64,000 nt of DNA from CAYWLQ01 sp964458775 (lineage in GTDB: Bacteria > Myxococcota_A > Polyangia > JAAYKL01): assembly GCA_964458775.1 (NCBI GenBank), contig CAYWLQ010000007.1:1-64000 (forward strand). The letters are read 5' to 3'. Below are positions 24,909-32,995 of this stretch, piece after piece. The notes under the pieces are model-generated. The model was not told where the DNA came from. It saw nothing but the letters and a program-made list of their open reading frames with translations, and made no database searches. The position numbers and the translations under genes were made by a program. Position 1 is the stretch's first letter. The number at the start of each line of letters is the position of its first letter.

Positions 24909-25737
24909 GAATAACGACTCCCTCGCAAGAATTGTTTTTTTTGTTGCATTCTATATTGTTACGGCTTTTCTTCCTCTAATATCTCATTCATTCGGAACGC
25001 TAAACGACCTTCGCTATAAAATCAAAGGCGCTGACGGTAATCTTTGGGAACCCTTAATGGGAGGATATGCACAAGTTAGCGGTAGGGAGCAAAAGGGTAC
25101 GCTGGCTATTACTTTTGATGACGGTCCGGACCACAGGACAACTCCAATAATTCTAGATATTCTAGACAAAAACAATATAAAAGCTGTTTTTTTTGTAAAT
25201 GCCGCCAAAATACACCCAAAAACCGCAGGAGGAACGGAGAATCAAGCTGTTCTGAGAGATATTTATCGAAGAGGTCATTTTATCGGAAGTCATACTTTTT
25301 CTCACAAAGACATCACACAATTGGATGATTCAGGCTGGCAAAATGAAATAGTCCAAGCAGAACAAATAATCGCGTCAATAGCAGGAAGAAAACCGGTACT
25401 TTTTAGACCGCCTTTCGGTAGTATTAATGATGTCTCCGTAAGAAGACTTGCAGCCGGAGGATACACAACCGTCATGTGGAATTTGGATTCTGAAGATTGG
25501 CGCGCCGGAACTTCTCTGGAAGTATTCAGCAATACAAAAAAAGTAATCGAAGAAAATCCTGACGGCGGAGTTCTACTATTTCACGATACAAACAGAAGCA
25601 CAGTAGAAGCTCTCTCCTTGGTATTTGAATGGTTAGAGGAGAGAAACAATTCTCTTGTCGCTCAAAAAAAACAACCGTTAAAGCTTGTAGGAATAGAACA
25701 TTATATACGCAAAGCATTTCCGCTTAAAAAGAAATAG
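24889..25737 (+). CDS. Polysaccharide deacetylase (NodB family)
   Basis: It removes acetyl groups from N- or O-acetylated sugars, probably peptidoglycan or surface glycan, outside the cytoplasm. An N-terminal hydrophobic helix (about 12-32) acts as signal or anchor. All five family motifs are present: TFDDGPD (base and metal aspartates), HTFSHKD (metal histidines), RPPFG, an aspartate-tryptophan motif in LDSEDW, and LLFHD. The start is inferred at ATG 24889, overlapping the last 20 bp of ssb in another frame, with GGAGG about 13-15 bases upstream; expression is probably coupled to ssb. A longer frame to 24838 reads the glycine codons of ssb and is unlikely. 282 aa. Confidence 0.88.
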   Translation: MMRFHSRNNDSLARIVFFVAFYIVTAFLPLISHSFGTLNDLRYKIKGADGNLWEPLMGGYAQVSGREQKGTLAITFDDGPDHRTTPIILDILDKNNIKAVFFVNAAKIHPKTAGGTENQAVLRDIYRRGHFIGSHTFSHKDITQLDDSGWQNEIVQAEQIIASIAGRKPVLFRPPFGSINDVSVRRLAAGGYTTVMWNLDSEDWRAGTSLEVFSNTKKVIEENPDGGVLLFHDTNRSTVEALSLVFEWLEERNNSLVAQKKQPLKLVGIEHYIRKAFPLKKK

Positions 25738-25763
25738 AACAACTCTTATTGGATTTGTTGTTC
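25721..25763 (-). terminator. Possible terminator between convergent genes
   Basis: GAACAAC (25737-25743) and GTTGTTC (25757-25763) form a perfect 7-bp stem with a 13-nt loop that overlaps both stop codons. On the minus strand it is followed by a T-rich stretch (TATTTCTTTTT), which fits the end of the nucleotidyltransferase operon. The large loop makes it weak. Confidence 0.35.
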
Positions 25764-26693
25764 ATCAATCTGAAGCACATGTTCAGGTGTGACTATCGCA
25801 AAGTTAAGATCCTTTTTGACTACAGCATTCTCCATGACCACAGTATTTTCCAGTGAGACAAAATCTTCAATTATAGAATTGTCGCATAGTACAGTGCCGT
25901 GCTTAATATTGCAGTGTTTTCCCAACCTTACATTTCGACCCAAAAAAACACCTGTTTCATTAGCGTGGTATCCGTGAATTTTCTTTTGCCCTGTTACAAT
26001 GTTCATATTAGCGCTAAGATATCTTTCGGGCGTTCCTAGGTCACAAAAAAAACTGTTATCTTGTACACCGAAAATTCGCGCTTGTTCTCTGATGAGAGGT
26101 ACATAGGTTTCACGAACTATACAACCCTTGTCAGGAAGGCGCGCTGCCAAAGAAGGCTCTATTACGTGAACACCTGTGAACATGTAGGGTTTTAAATCTA
26201 TTCGTTCTTTGCCGAGCCAAACCAGTCGTCGAACAAGCCCCTCATTGTCTATGCCTACTGCACCGTAAAACTCAGCGTGCTTGTCCTCTCTAAGAACTAG
26301 TGTAGCAGAGGCCTGCTTTGCTTTGTGAAATCTGACAATGCGATCAAAATCAGGCGTAAAAAGAGCATCACCGTTCACAACAAGAAACGTGTCATTTTTA
26401 AGAAAAGGCATAGCCTTTTTTATTCCGCCGCCGGTACCAAGCAATTCGGGTTCGTCTGAATAACAAATACTTACTCCCAAATTTTTGCCGTTACCCAATC
26501 GTGACTTCAAAACATCAGGTTTCCAATGTGTGTTTATAACTATTTCATCTATTCCGGCTTGTTTTAGATTGATAATCGTTCTTTCAATATTGGCCGTACC
26601 GACAACCGGTATCATAGGTTTGGGCATATTGTCAGTTATCGGTTTAAGTCTGGTGCCGAGTCCGGCGGCTAGAATCATGGCGCGCATAGACAT
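25746..26693 (-). CDS. Sugar-phosphate nucleotidyltransferase (mannose-1-phosphate guanylyltransferase-like)
   Basis: It makes NDP-sugars for glycan synthesis in the cytoplasm. The N-terminus has the nucleotidyltransferase loop MILAAGLGTRLKPITDNMPKPMIPV. NGDALF is the metal/sugar-phosphate motif. A C-terminal left-handed helix region begins near LGRNVRLGKHCNIKHGTVLCDNS. Which sugar and nucleotide are used cannot be decided from sequence. ATG 26693 (MSMRAMIL) is chosen over an upstream TTG at 26717; no strong Shine-Dalgarno is seen. It is last in a minus-strand unit after two lipoprotein genes, 88 bp downstream of the Ig-like one. Confidence 0.88.
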   Translation of the reverse strand: MSMRAMILAAGLGTRLKPITDNMPKPMIPVVGTANIERTIINLKQAGIDEIVINTHWKPDVLKSRLGNGKNLGVSICYSDEPELLGTGGGIKKAMPFLKNDTFLVVNGDALFTPDFDRIVRFHKAKQASATLVLREDKHAEFYGAVGIDNEGLVRRLVWLGKERIDLKPYMFTGVHVIEPSLAARLPDKGCIVRETYVPLIREQARIFGVQDNSFFCDLGTPERYLSANMNIVTGQKKIHGYHANETGVFLGRNVRLGKHCNIKHGTVLCDNSIIEDFVSLENTVVMENAVVKKDLNFAIVTPEHVLQIDEQQIQ

Positions 26694-26781
26694 AGAAATA
26701 GCAGTACTCTCATACAAATAGCAAATAACAGAGATGTTAGTTTTTTATCAACAGATGACTATTAAAACAAAAGATAGAAAC

Positions 26782-27456
26782 CTATTCCGGTGCCGCTTCT
26801 TCTTTGGGGATTCTTGTTCCGTCAGGAGCAACTTCTTCGTCTTCGTCAAAGACAGCAACTTTGATTGTTGCAATCAGATGATTGAAGTGTGCGTTTATTG
26901 TAGTATTTCCTGACTTCATTCCGGTAAGTCTTACCCAACTTTGTCTTCTACTCGGATCAACAATAGGTTCAACTTTTACAATTTCCGGGTCATCACTCGA
27001 CCATGTCGGCAAATAACCTTCAATAAACGCATTTTTTTCGCTTCTAACCTCCGCATTTACATTTTCTTTTACCTGTCCTGTCCATAACCTAAGTTTTTCA
27101 TGGGAAACATTTATGGATGCCGCAATTTTAACTCTTACTTTTACAGTAGCTTTAATATCTGTTTTTACTACCTCCACATCAACCTTGGCCTCTCCGGAAG
27201 CTTTGGCAGTCACCGTTCCGTCTGCATCCAACTTTATTCGTTCCATGTCTTCTGAAAACCAAACAATATCCTTATACCCCTCAATAACCTTGCCGTTTGC
27301 GTCCAAGACTCGAGCTTCCAGCTTATGAGAGGAACCGGCACCTTCCAATATAAGCTCACTAGGAACAATTTCCACGCTTGCCGGTTTTGGAGAGCATCCC
27401 AAATAACAAAGAGCCATTCCGACCATCACCATTCTTGCTTTAATAATAGATTCCAT
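26782..27456 (-). CDS. Lipoprotein with bacterial Ig-like (BIG-2-type) repeats
   Basis: The N-terminus MESIIKARMVMVGMALCYLGC is a lipoprotein signal with cysteine near residue 21. Two beta-sandwich segments follow: SVEIVPSELILEG ... IVWFSEDMERIKLDADGTVTAKASGEAKV, the standard BIG-2 pattern, and a second copy with WSSDDPEIVKV. A short acidic tail ends the protein. Such domains are structural or adhesive; no enzyme motif is seen. The start is ATG 27456 because AAGGG lies eight bases upstream. It follows the DUF1573 gene by 33 bp and is probably co-transcribed with it. Confidence 0.8.
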   Translation of the reverse strand: MESIIKARMVMVGMALCYLGCSPKPASVEIVPSELILEGAGSSHKLEARVLDANGKVIEGYKDIVWFSEDMERIKLDADGTVTAKASGEAKVDVEVVKTDIKATVKVRVKIAASINVSHEKLRLWTGQVKENVNAEVRSEKNAFIEGYLPTWSSDDPEIVKVEPIVDPSRRQSWVRLTGMKSGNTTINAHFNHLIATIKVAVFDEDEEVAPDGTRIPKEEAAPE

Positions 27457-27489
27457 TATTTGATCCCTTCTTGTTTGATTCAAATATTT

Positions 27490-28635
27490 CTATTCTTCTT
27501 TCGCATCCGACGATTCAGCCGTCTTTTCTTTTAACATCTTTGAGATACGTTCGGTCTGAAGTTTCTTCAATGCATTACTACGGATCTCCGGCATATTTCT
27601 TTTTTGCGAAATAACATATTTGATTTCTATTACCGGTTCAGTAGTGTCTGTTGTTTCCACCTTAATCAATCCTTTATAGCTTTTGTCCAAAGACAAATCC
27701 GAAGCTATAACCTCAGCAACTATTTGAACCTCTGTGGAGGAGGTTTTGGGATATGTAAACTTGAGGCGATTATCACTGTCTGAAACTTTCTTTACCTTAA
27801 ACTGTTTTTTCAAACGACTGGAGATATCAATATTCCTTGGATTAAAACCATCTTCTGACCTTGTAAAGTGAACCTGTTGAGGGAATTTAAGGTTTCCTAC
27901 AATCTGTGCACGGACTGAAATTACAAAATCTGGAGAACCTGCACCTTCCAGCTCAAGTTTGATTGATGTGCTTATATTCTCTGCTTTGTTTTGGCCGTCA
28001 AACGTTATTTCAATCTCAGACACGCCGGGCTGTTCCAAAGCAGTTTGTTTGACTCTAAATCTGGAGTCACCGGACAAAACAGACTTGATTTTAACCTTTT
28101 CCGGTTCAACAATACGAAGACTTGCAGTCTTTGACGAGGATTGTCCAATCGGGATTTCACCGAATGAAATGCTACTTGGAGTTACCTCAATATCTACCAG
28201 AATTTCCCCTTTTATGGTCAGATTAAATTTTGGGTTATCAGGATCGTTTGAAAATACCGTAATACGCTTGGAAGAGATTCCTTTTCTTCCTCTGGTGTTG
28301 AAAACAGCTTTCACCTCACCTTCTCCTCCCGGCGGGATAGAACCTGTAGAAAGTACCGAGGTTGTACAACCGCAAGAACTTGTAGCTTTTTCGAGAATGA
28401 GCTCCTTGTCACCGGTATTCTTTATTTTATAAATATGCTCTACGCTCTCTCCCTGCTTAACCTTTCCAAAATCAAACTCAGGCTCAGCTGCAAAAATTAC
28501 CGGTTTACCCAAAGCACCCGATGTTTTTTCGTCAGTTACGGTTACCGTCGGTTCATTCTTTTTACATGAAGAAACTATAAATAAGACCACAACTACTAAA
28601 ACTAATAGTCCACATCTATTGATTCTTTTTACCAT
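27490..28635 (-). CDS. DUF1573 lipoprotein
   Basis: The signal peptide ends LFIVSSCKKN, with the acylated cysteine near residue 24. The first domain (about 45-145) is DUF1573, an Ig-like fold with FDFGKVKQGESVEHIYKIKN and the diagnostic SSCGCTTS. Another three beta-sandwich stretches follow (about 150-350) and the tail is charged and helical. DUF1573 proteins are common on the surface of Bacteroidota, Planctomycetota and deltaproteobacteria; function is unknown and probably structural. GAGG five to six bases before ATG 28635 supports the start. First gene of a three-gene minus-strand unit, just downstream of the secG terminator. Confidence 0.88.
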   Translation of the reverse strand: MVKRINRCGLLVLVVVVLFIVSSCKKNEPTVTVTDEKTSGALGKPVIFAAEPEFDFGKVKQGESVEHIYKIKNTGDKELILEKATSSCGCTTSVLSTGSIPPGGEGEVKAVFNTRGRKGISSKRITVFSNDPDNPKFNLTIKGEILVDIEVTPSSISFGEIPIGQSSSKTASLRIVEPEKVKIKSVLSGDSRFRVKQTALEQPGVSEIEITFDGQNKAENISTSIKLELEGAGSPDFVISVRAQIVGNLKFPQQVHFTRSEDGFNPRNIDISSRLKKQFKVKKVSDSDNRLKFTYPKTSSTEVQIVAEVIASDLSLDKSYKGLIKVETTDTTEPVIEIKYVISQKRNMPEIRSNALKKLQTERISKMLKEKTAESSDAKEE

Positions 28636-28740
28636 TAAAACCTCAGCTTTCTTTGAAAATCACAAAAAAACAACCTCTTCTAATATCGCTTTGAACTGCA
28701 AAACGAAATCATTATGACAGATTTTGTAGTTATTGTTAAT

Positions 28741-28776
28741 TGAAGAAAATTCGATAAAAAAATGATTTTTTCGAAT
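28741..28776 (-). terminator. Likely intrinsic terminator of pgk-tpiA-secG
   Basis: ATTCG (28749-28753), an A run (28756-28762), a 3-nt loop, a T run (28766-28771) and CGAAT (28772-28776) form a hairpin 14 bp beyond the secG stop. On the minus strand it is followed by TTTTCTTCA. The stem is AT-rich but long. Confidence 0.5.
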
Positions 28777-28789
28777 TTAGAATATACAA

Positions 28790-29386
28790 TTATTCCTCAT
28801 CCTCATCTTCATCGTTAGAAGGCTTTTGAGGAGGAATTTCAGCCGCCGGTTTTTCCTCAGCTGCCGGTGCAGAGGGCTTCAATCCTACCGGAAGAGAGGC
28901 TTTGTCGGCAGATTTTTCTTCAGCATCTTCATTAGGTTTTGCTGCTGCTTCGTCTGAAGGCTTTTGTGTTTCTGCTGCTTCGGAATCAATTTTATCCTTA
29001 ACAGCTTCCTCGTTATTTTGATCCGCTGCCGGTTCTTCTACTGTTTTTGTCGGTGTTTCTTTTTCAACATCCTTAGGAGTTGAAAGAGAAACACTTTCTA
29101 CAGCTTTAGCCTGCTCGCTTTTCAATGCTTCAACAGCTTTAGCTACATTGTCGGAGCGAGAAGTGGATAGGAAAGCAAGAACTATAGAGGTTATCATAAA
29201 CAATCCTGCTACAGCTCCCGTTATCTTACCGATAAATGATCCGGCTCCGCGAGGGCCGAATACTGTTTGGCTTCCTCCTCCGCCGAATGCAGCACCGATT
29301 CCGGAGCCTTTTCCTGTCTGAAGAAGAATAACTAGAATCAAGAAAATACAAAAAATTACGTGCAATACAATAAATAGCGTAAACAT
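28790..29386 (-). CDS. secG: SecG translocase subunit with long acidic tail
   Basis: It is the small membrane partner of the SecYEG export channel. Residues 1-75 are the standard domain: helix one FIVLHVIFCIFLILVILLQ, then the family motif GKGSGIGAAFGGGGSQTVFGPRG, then helix two near 53-72. About 120 further residues form an Ala/Glu/Lys/Pro-rich low-complexity tail ending DEDEDEE, whereas typical SecG is 70-120 aa. Last gene of the pgk-tpiA-secG unit, a gene order seen in many bacteria. Confidence 0.93.
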   Translation of the reverse strand: MFTLFIVLHVIFCIFLILVILLQTGKGSGIGAAFGGGGSQTVFGPRGAGSFIGKITGAVAGLFMITSIVLAFLSTSRSDNVAKAVEALKSEQAKAVESVSLSTPKDVEKETPTKTVEEPAADQNNEEAVKDKIDSEAAETQKPSDEAAAKPNEDAEEKSADKASLPVGLKPSAPAAEEKPAAEIPPQKPSNDEDEDEE

Positions 29387-29436
29387 AGCTCGCTTTTCTA
29401 CTTTCGCCTCGCTCTGTTGTCAAGAAGCGGTTGATA

Positions 29437-30189
29437 TTATTTTGCAGCTTTGATTATTCCTAGGAATGAATCCGCTGTTAACGCCGCACCTCCAACCAAT
29501 GCACCGTCTACATCCTTTTGAGAGATAAGCTCAGCAGCGTTATTGGGTTTAACGCTTCCGCCGTATTGTATACGCATAGATTCGGCCGCTTCGTTGTCAA
29601 AAAGTTCGGTTACCAATTTTCTGACAAAAGCATGAGCTTCTTGCGCTTGCTCTGTTGTAGCAGTAACTCCTGTTCCTATAGCCCAAACCGGCTCATAGGC
29701 AATTGTTACTTTTTTGAGTTGATCTTTGCTAAGACCTACAAGACCGGCTCTAACCTGAATATCCAGTCGCTCTTCAGTTTTTCCGGCATTCCTCTCTTCA
29801 ATTTGCTCTCCTATACAAAGAATGACATCCAAATCGGCAGCTAAAAGTGCATCCAATTTCTTTCTTATAATTTCATCCTTTTCACCGATAACGTGTCTTC
29901 TCTCTGAATGTCCGACCAAGGCAAAGGAACAACCCGCATCGATAAGCATATCAGTTGCAATCTCGCCTGTAAAAGCACCGGGTTTTTCATAAAAAACATC
30001 TTGTGCACCGACTTGAATTTGACTTCCGGTCAGCACCTTAGCCACCGCCGGTATAGCCAAGAATTGCGGAACTACCGCGATATCAGCGTTGACGTTCCCC
30101 GCTCCGGCGGCCAAAGCTTCGGCCAGTTTTACCGATTCGGCGATGGTCATATTCATTTTCCAGTTTCCGGCAATATAAGGTTTACGCAT
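29437..30189 (-). CDS. tpiA: Triosephosphate isomerase
   Basis: It interconverts dihydroxyacetone phosphate and glyceraldehyde-3-phosphate in glycolysis. It has GNWKMN with the N-terminal lysine (residue 11), the catalytic histidine in ALVGHSERR, the catalytic glutamate in IAYEPVWAIGTG, and the phosphate-binding IQYGGSVKP and GALVGGAAL loops. 250 aa is usual. GAGAGG five bases before ATG 30189 supports the start. It follows pgk by 14 bp. Confidence 0.98.
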   Translation of the reverse strand: MRKPYIAGNWKMNMTIAESVKLAEALAAGAGNVNADIAVVPQFLAIPAVAKVLTGSQIQVGAQDVFYEKPGAFTGEIATDMLIDAGCSFALVGHSERRHVIGEKDEIIRKKLDALLAADLDVILCIGEQIEERNAGKTEERLDIQVRAGLVGLSKDQLKKVTIAYEPVWAIGTGVTATTEQAQEAHAFVRKLVTELFDNEAAESMRIQYGGSVKPNNAAELISQKDVDGALVGGAALTADSFLGIIKAAK

Positions 30190-30203
30190 TGAGACCTCTC
30201 TTT

Positions 30204-31403
30204 TTATTTTGCAGTGTATTCAAGCGCGCCGATTCCCGACGGCACTTTACCTTCCAGTAAATCCAGTGAAGCATCACCTCCACTGGAAACATGATTAAAT
30301 CCCTTTTCAAGACCGAATTTATAAACCGCTTCTGATGAAGCCTTGCCGACAACCACTGAAAACGCTGCCGAACCGGCAACGAATCTAGCCATAGACAAAG
30401 TTCCTGATGAAAACGTTTCGCGTTCAAATAACCCCATAGGTCCGTTCCACAGAACAGTTGCAGCTTTGCTTACAATGTCCTTAAATAGATTTTTGGTTTT
30501 GGGACCGATATCGAACACATGGGCATCACTAGGCACATCATTAAGATTGACAATGCTTTCCGATGATGCAGCGTCATCCGCACCTACCGAAAAATCGATA
30601 GGAAACACTAACTTTACTCCAATATTTTTAGCTCTAGAAATCAAATCTCTTGCTAATGGAAACCTGTTTTCTTCCACTTTTGATTTACCCAAAGAGTAAC
30701 CTTGTGAAGCCAGAAAGGTATTAGCCGGTACTCCGGCTACGAGAATTGTATCCGCTTTATCCAAATAATGTTGTATTAATGGTAGCTTCTTCGAAAAATC
30801 CCCTCCACCTATTACTGCAACCATAGGCTTTTCGACTTTACCGGCCATATGTGTCAATGCTGTGAGTTCTTTTTCCAATAACATTCCACAAGCGCGTTTG
30901 GCTGTATATCTTGGTACACTTACAACAGAAGCAATATTTTGGTTCAAGGTTTTTACTGATTCATTTATATAGATTTCTCCTAAAGCAGCCAGCTCCCGTG
31001 CAAATCTTTCGTCATTAGAACTCTCTCCGCTGTGAAATGACAGATTCTCTAGAACAGCAATTTCACTATTTCTCAAATCAAGAACCACTCGTTTTGCACC
31101 GTCACCTATGCAAGAATCAGTTAGTAAGACTTCTCCTGCCGGAACTAATTCAGCAAGTCTTGCAGCCACAGGTTCCATGGACAGAGCAGGTACAGTTTTA
31201 CCTTTAGGGTTGCCCAAATGTCCCATAATAATAACTCTTGCTTCATTTGCTATCAGGTACTCGATAGTGGGAAGCAACAAACGAATAAGCTGATCATTAT
31301 AAACCTGCTTATCTTTAACGGGGACATCTAAATCAGCTCGAACAAGAACACGCTTACCCGCTACATCCATAGCAGTCATTTTTTTTATTGCAGAAAGATT
31401 CAT
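30204..31403 (-). CDS. pgk: Phosphoglycerate kinase
   Basis: It makes ATP from 1,3-bisphosphoglycerate. The N-terminal domain starts GKRVLVRADLDVPV and has the substrate-binding IMGHLGNPKG. The C-terminal domain has the nucleotide-binding VLWNGPMGLFE and a final SSGGDASLDLLEG. 399 aa is normal. No gapA lies upstream. First gene of the pgk-tpiA-secG unit; a promoter and a palindrome precede it. No clear Shine-Dalgarno before ATG 31403. Confidence 0.98.
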   Translation of the reverse strand: MNLSAIKKMTAMDVAGKRVLVRADLDVPVKDKQVYNDQLIRLLLPTIEYLIANEARVIIMGHLGNPKGKTVPALSMEPVAARLAELVPAGEVLLTDSCIGDGAKRVVLDLRNSEIAVLENLSFHSGESSNDERFARELAALGEIYINESVKTLNQNIASVVSVPRYTAKRACGMLLEKELTALTHMAGKVEKPMVAVIGGGDFSKKLPLIQHYLDKADTILVAGVPANTFLASQGYSLGKSKVEENRFPLARDLISRAKNIGVKLVFPIDFSVGADDAASSESIVNLNDVPSDAHVFDIGPKTKNLFKDIVSKAATVLWNGPMGLFERETFSSGTLSMARFVAGSAAFSVVVGKASSEAVYKFGLEKGFNHVSSGGDASLDLLEGKVPSGIGALEYTAK

Positions 31404-31447
31404 ATAATTACCGATTAAATAACCACAACACCCGCAAGGTTGCTTCG

Positions 31448-31467
31448 ACTATTTCTACAAAAATAGT
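31448..31467. promoter_or_regulatory. Perfect palindrome at the predicted pgk transcription start
   Basis: ACTATTT (31448-31454), a 6-nt centre and AAATAGT (31461-31467) are fully symmetric. The predicted minus-strand start is near 31467, so the site would cover about +1 to +20. That is a typical repressor position, or it could form a 5' hairpin in the message. Confidence 0.45.
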
Positions 31468-31473
31468 TAAGGA

Positions 31474-31502
31474 CATATATTCACCCATCTCGGATACGTC
31501 AA
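31474..31502 (-). promoter_or_regulatory. Putative pgk operon promoter
   Basis: On the minus strand TTGACG (31502-31497), a 17-bp spacer and TATATG (31479-31474) fit a housekeeping promoter. The leader to ATG 31403 would be about 64 nt. Confidence 0.45.
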
Positions 31503-31560
31503 GAGAGAGAAAGGATCTACATATCAAAATATAAAGCAGACACAGAGACTCATTCTGCAA

Positions 31561-31681
31561 CTTCTCAAAAAGAGGATCATTCTTGGATCTAGGTCTGTGA
31601 AGGAGGTCAGCAACTCTCCCTTTTCAAGGGATGATTATTTTCTTACTGCTTTTTTTATTGTTTTGGCCGTTTTTTGAGAAG
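31561..31681. repeat. 121-bp segment bounded by an 11-bp inverted repeat
   Basis: CTTCTCAAAAA (31561-31571) and TTTTTGAGAAG (31671-31681) are perfect inverted repeats. Inside, TCCCTT/AAGGGA (31617-31631) forms a 6-bp hairpin with a 3-nt loop. There is no coding frame. It lies in the 419-bp intergenic region 31404-31822, which otherwise holds the pgk promoter. It could be a small non-autonomous element or a folded regulatory RNA; no target-site duplication is obvious. Confidence 0.35.
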
Positions 31682-31822
31682 CTACTCAGTTTTTTTATAA
31701 CAGGCCGGCGTTTATGGCGGGAACAGAAATTTGTTTTACTGTTTCCTAAATAGCAAATTATCTGTTTTCTTTTTGCAAATAACACTTGCACCGATTGATT
31801 CTGTCGATAATTCTGATAATTA

Positions 31823-32833
31823 ATGGAATATACGAATCACTACTTTTTGATATTTGAGGCTTTGTTTTTTTTCAGCAGTTGCTCATCAGATCAAACTATT
31901 CCTTCTGATTCAAGAAAACAAAATGAAATGGACAGTGCCGTTGTGGACACCGCTGTTATATCGGATGAAAACTTCGAAACAGAAATTAAGGTTGATATAG
32001 ATACGCGTACAGAAACCGATAGTCATACAAAAGAAGACGTTGACACCTCGGTTTCTAACGGAACAGACACCATTGACACAGATTCAGACTCAAAAAATGA
32101 ATCTGACAGTAACATCAATATCGATACAGAAAGATATGATTCGCAGGCTCCCACAATACCTACCGCCGATAACAAAGGCGGTGCGGGAAACATAACTACC
32201 TACGGAAATGTTACAGTGCATGAACCCAGTTCGGGAGGTGCTTGTAATTTTGGCGTAACAAATATCTATAATTTTGCTGCTATTAATGTAAATCTGGAGC
32301 CTGGTGACGGATTGGGTTCTTGGAGGGAAGGACGCATTTGCGGCCAATGCGCTGAAGTAACAGCTCTAACAGCAGAGGGTCCCAAAACCGCTACAGTCAG
32401 AATAGTTGATAAATGTCCGGATGACTACTGCGGAATTGATTTGGGAGGCGCGCCGGCAAAAGCAATAATGGGAAATCAACCAGGCAGATACAACGGTACA
32501 TGGAAATTTATTCCGTGCGACGGCAACGAAGGTGTCTCAGACGCACCTCCTTCCATATTTGTTAAAGAAGGCTCAAATCCTTGGTGGGCTGTTATTCAAA
32601 TCAGAAATCCCCCGGCAGCTCTTCTCCGAATAGAGTGGCATTCACAATCAGGTCAATCAGGAGAATTTTCTTATGCTTCAGAAGCGGAAAATTTTTATTC
32701 TGTTCCGGAAATTGTTAGAAACTCAGACGAAGAGATTACCCTATCATTCTTTTTTGATTTTAATCTAACCCTGGAAACGGTTGTTACCGGAAATAAACTG
32801 ACAATCGAAAATGCATCATATTTTTTTAAATAA
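31823..32833 (+). CDS. Expansin-like lipoprotein (double-psi barrel plus CBM63-like half)
   Basis: A short hydrophobic N-terminus ending FFFSSCSSD looks like a lipoprotein signal (Cys near 20). An Asp/Ser/Thr-rich linker (about 30-110) resembles those of other lipoproteins here. Residues about 118-225 form an expansin-type double-psi barrel: GGACNFG, a Cys-rich GRICGQCAEV, VRIVDKCPDDYCGIDLG with the two family aspartates, and GRYNGTWKFIPC. The last ~100 residues resemble the CBM63 half with aromatic positions (NPWWAVIQIRN, LLRIEWHSQSG). Expansins loosen cellulose-rich walls without hydrolysis. ATG 31823 has no Shine-Dalgarno, but an in-frame stop three codons earlier excludes a longer ATG start. 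Confidence 0.82.
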   Translation: MEYTNHYFLIFEALFFFSSCSSDQTIPSDSRKQNEMDSAVVDTAVISDENFETEIKVDIDTRTETDSHTKEDVDTSVSNGTDTIDTDSDSKNESDSNINIDTERYDSQAPTIPTADNKGGAGNITTYGNVTVHEPSSGGACNFGVTNIYNFAAINVNLEPGDGLGSWREGRICGQCAEVTALTAEGPKTATVRIVDKCPDDYCGIDLGGAPAKAIMGNQPGRYNGTWKFIPCDGNEGVSDAPPSIFVKEGSNPWWAVIQIRNPPAALLRIEWHSQSGQSGEFSYASEAENFYSVPEIVRNSDEEITLSFFFDFNLTLETVVTGNKLTIENASYFFK

Positions 32834-32854
32834 CAGGCTTGAAAAAAGAAAAAT

Positions 32855-32895
32855 CCGATTCACACTACTTCAAAGGCTTTTTTGTGCCGAATCGG
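32855..32895. other. Hairpin CCGATTC/GAATCGG between expansin and kinase genes
   Basis: CCGATTC-A-CAC (32855-32865) pairs with GTG-CC-GAATCGG (32884-32895), a 10-bp interrupted stem with an 18-nt loop. It is 22 bp after the expansin stop. No T run follows, so a classical intrinsic terminator is unlikely; it could stabilise the 3' end or be a regulator site. Confidence 0.4.
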
Positions 32896-32915
32896 TACAT
32901 TCGTAGTATATGCAT

Positions 32916-32943
32916 TTGGATAACAAGTGTTATTTTATAAAAT
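32916..32943 (+). promoter_or_regulatory. Putative promoter of second hybrid kinase
   Basis: TTGGAT (32916-32921), a 16-bp spacer and TAAAAT (32938-32943) are promoter-like. The -10 is good and the -35 weak. The leader would be about 46 nt and begins inside the repeat element at 32946. Confidence 0.35.
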
Positions 32944-32945
32944 TG

Positions 32946-32974
32946 GCCTCTGAAATTAGAGGCTGAAATTAGAG
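32946..32974 (+). repeat. Hairpin and 13-bp direct repeat in the kinase leader
   Basis: GCCTCT-GAAATT-AGAGGC (32946-32963) is a perfect 6-bp stem-loop. CTGAAATTAGAG occurs at 32950-32961 and again at 32963-32974. The element fills most of the predicted 5' leader of the kinase gene. Confidence 0.5.
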
Positions 32975-32995
32975 ATAGAGATATCATATCGATTT

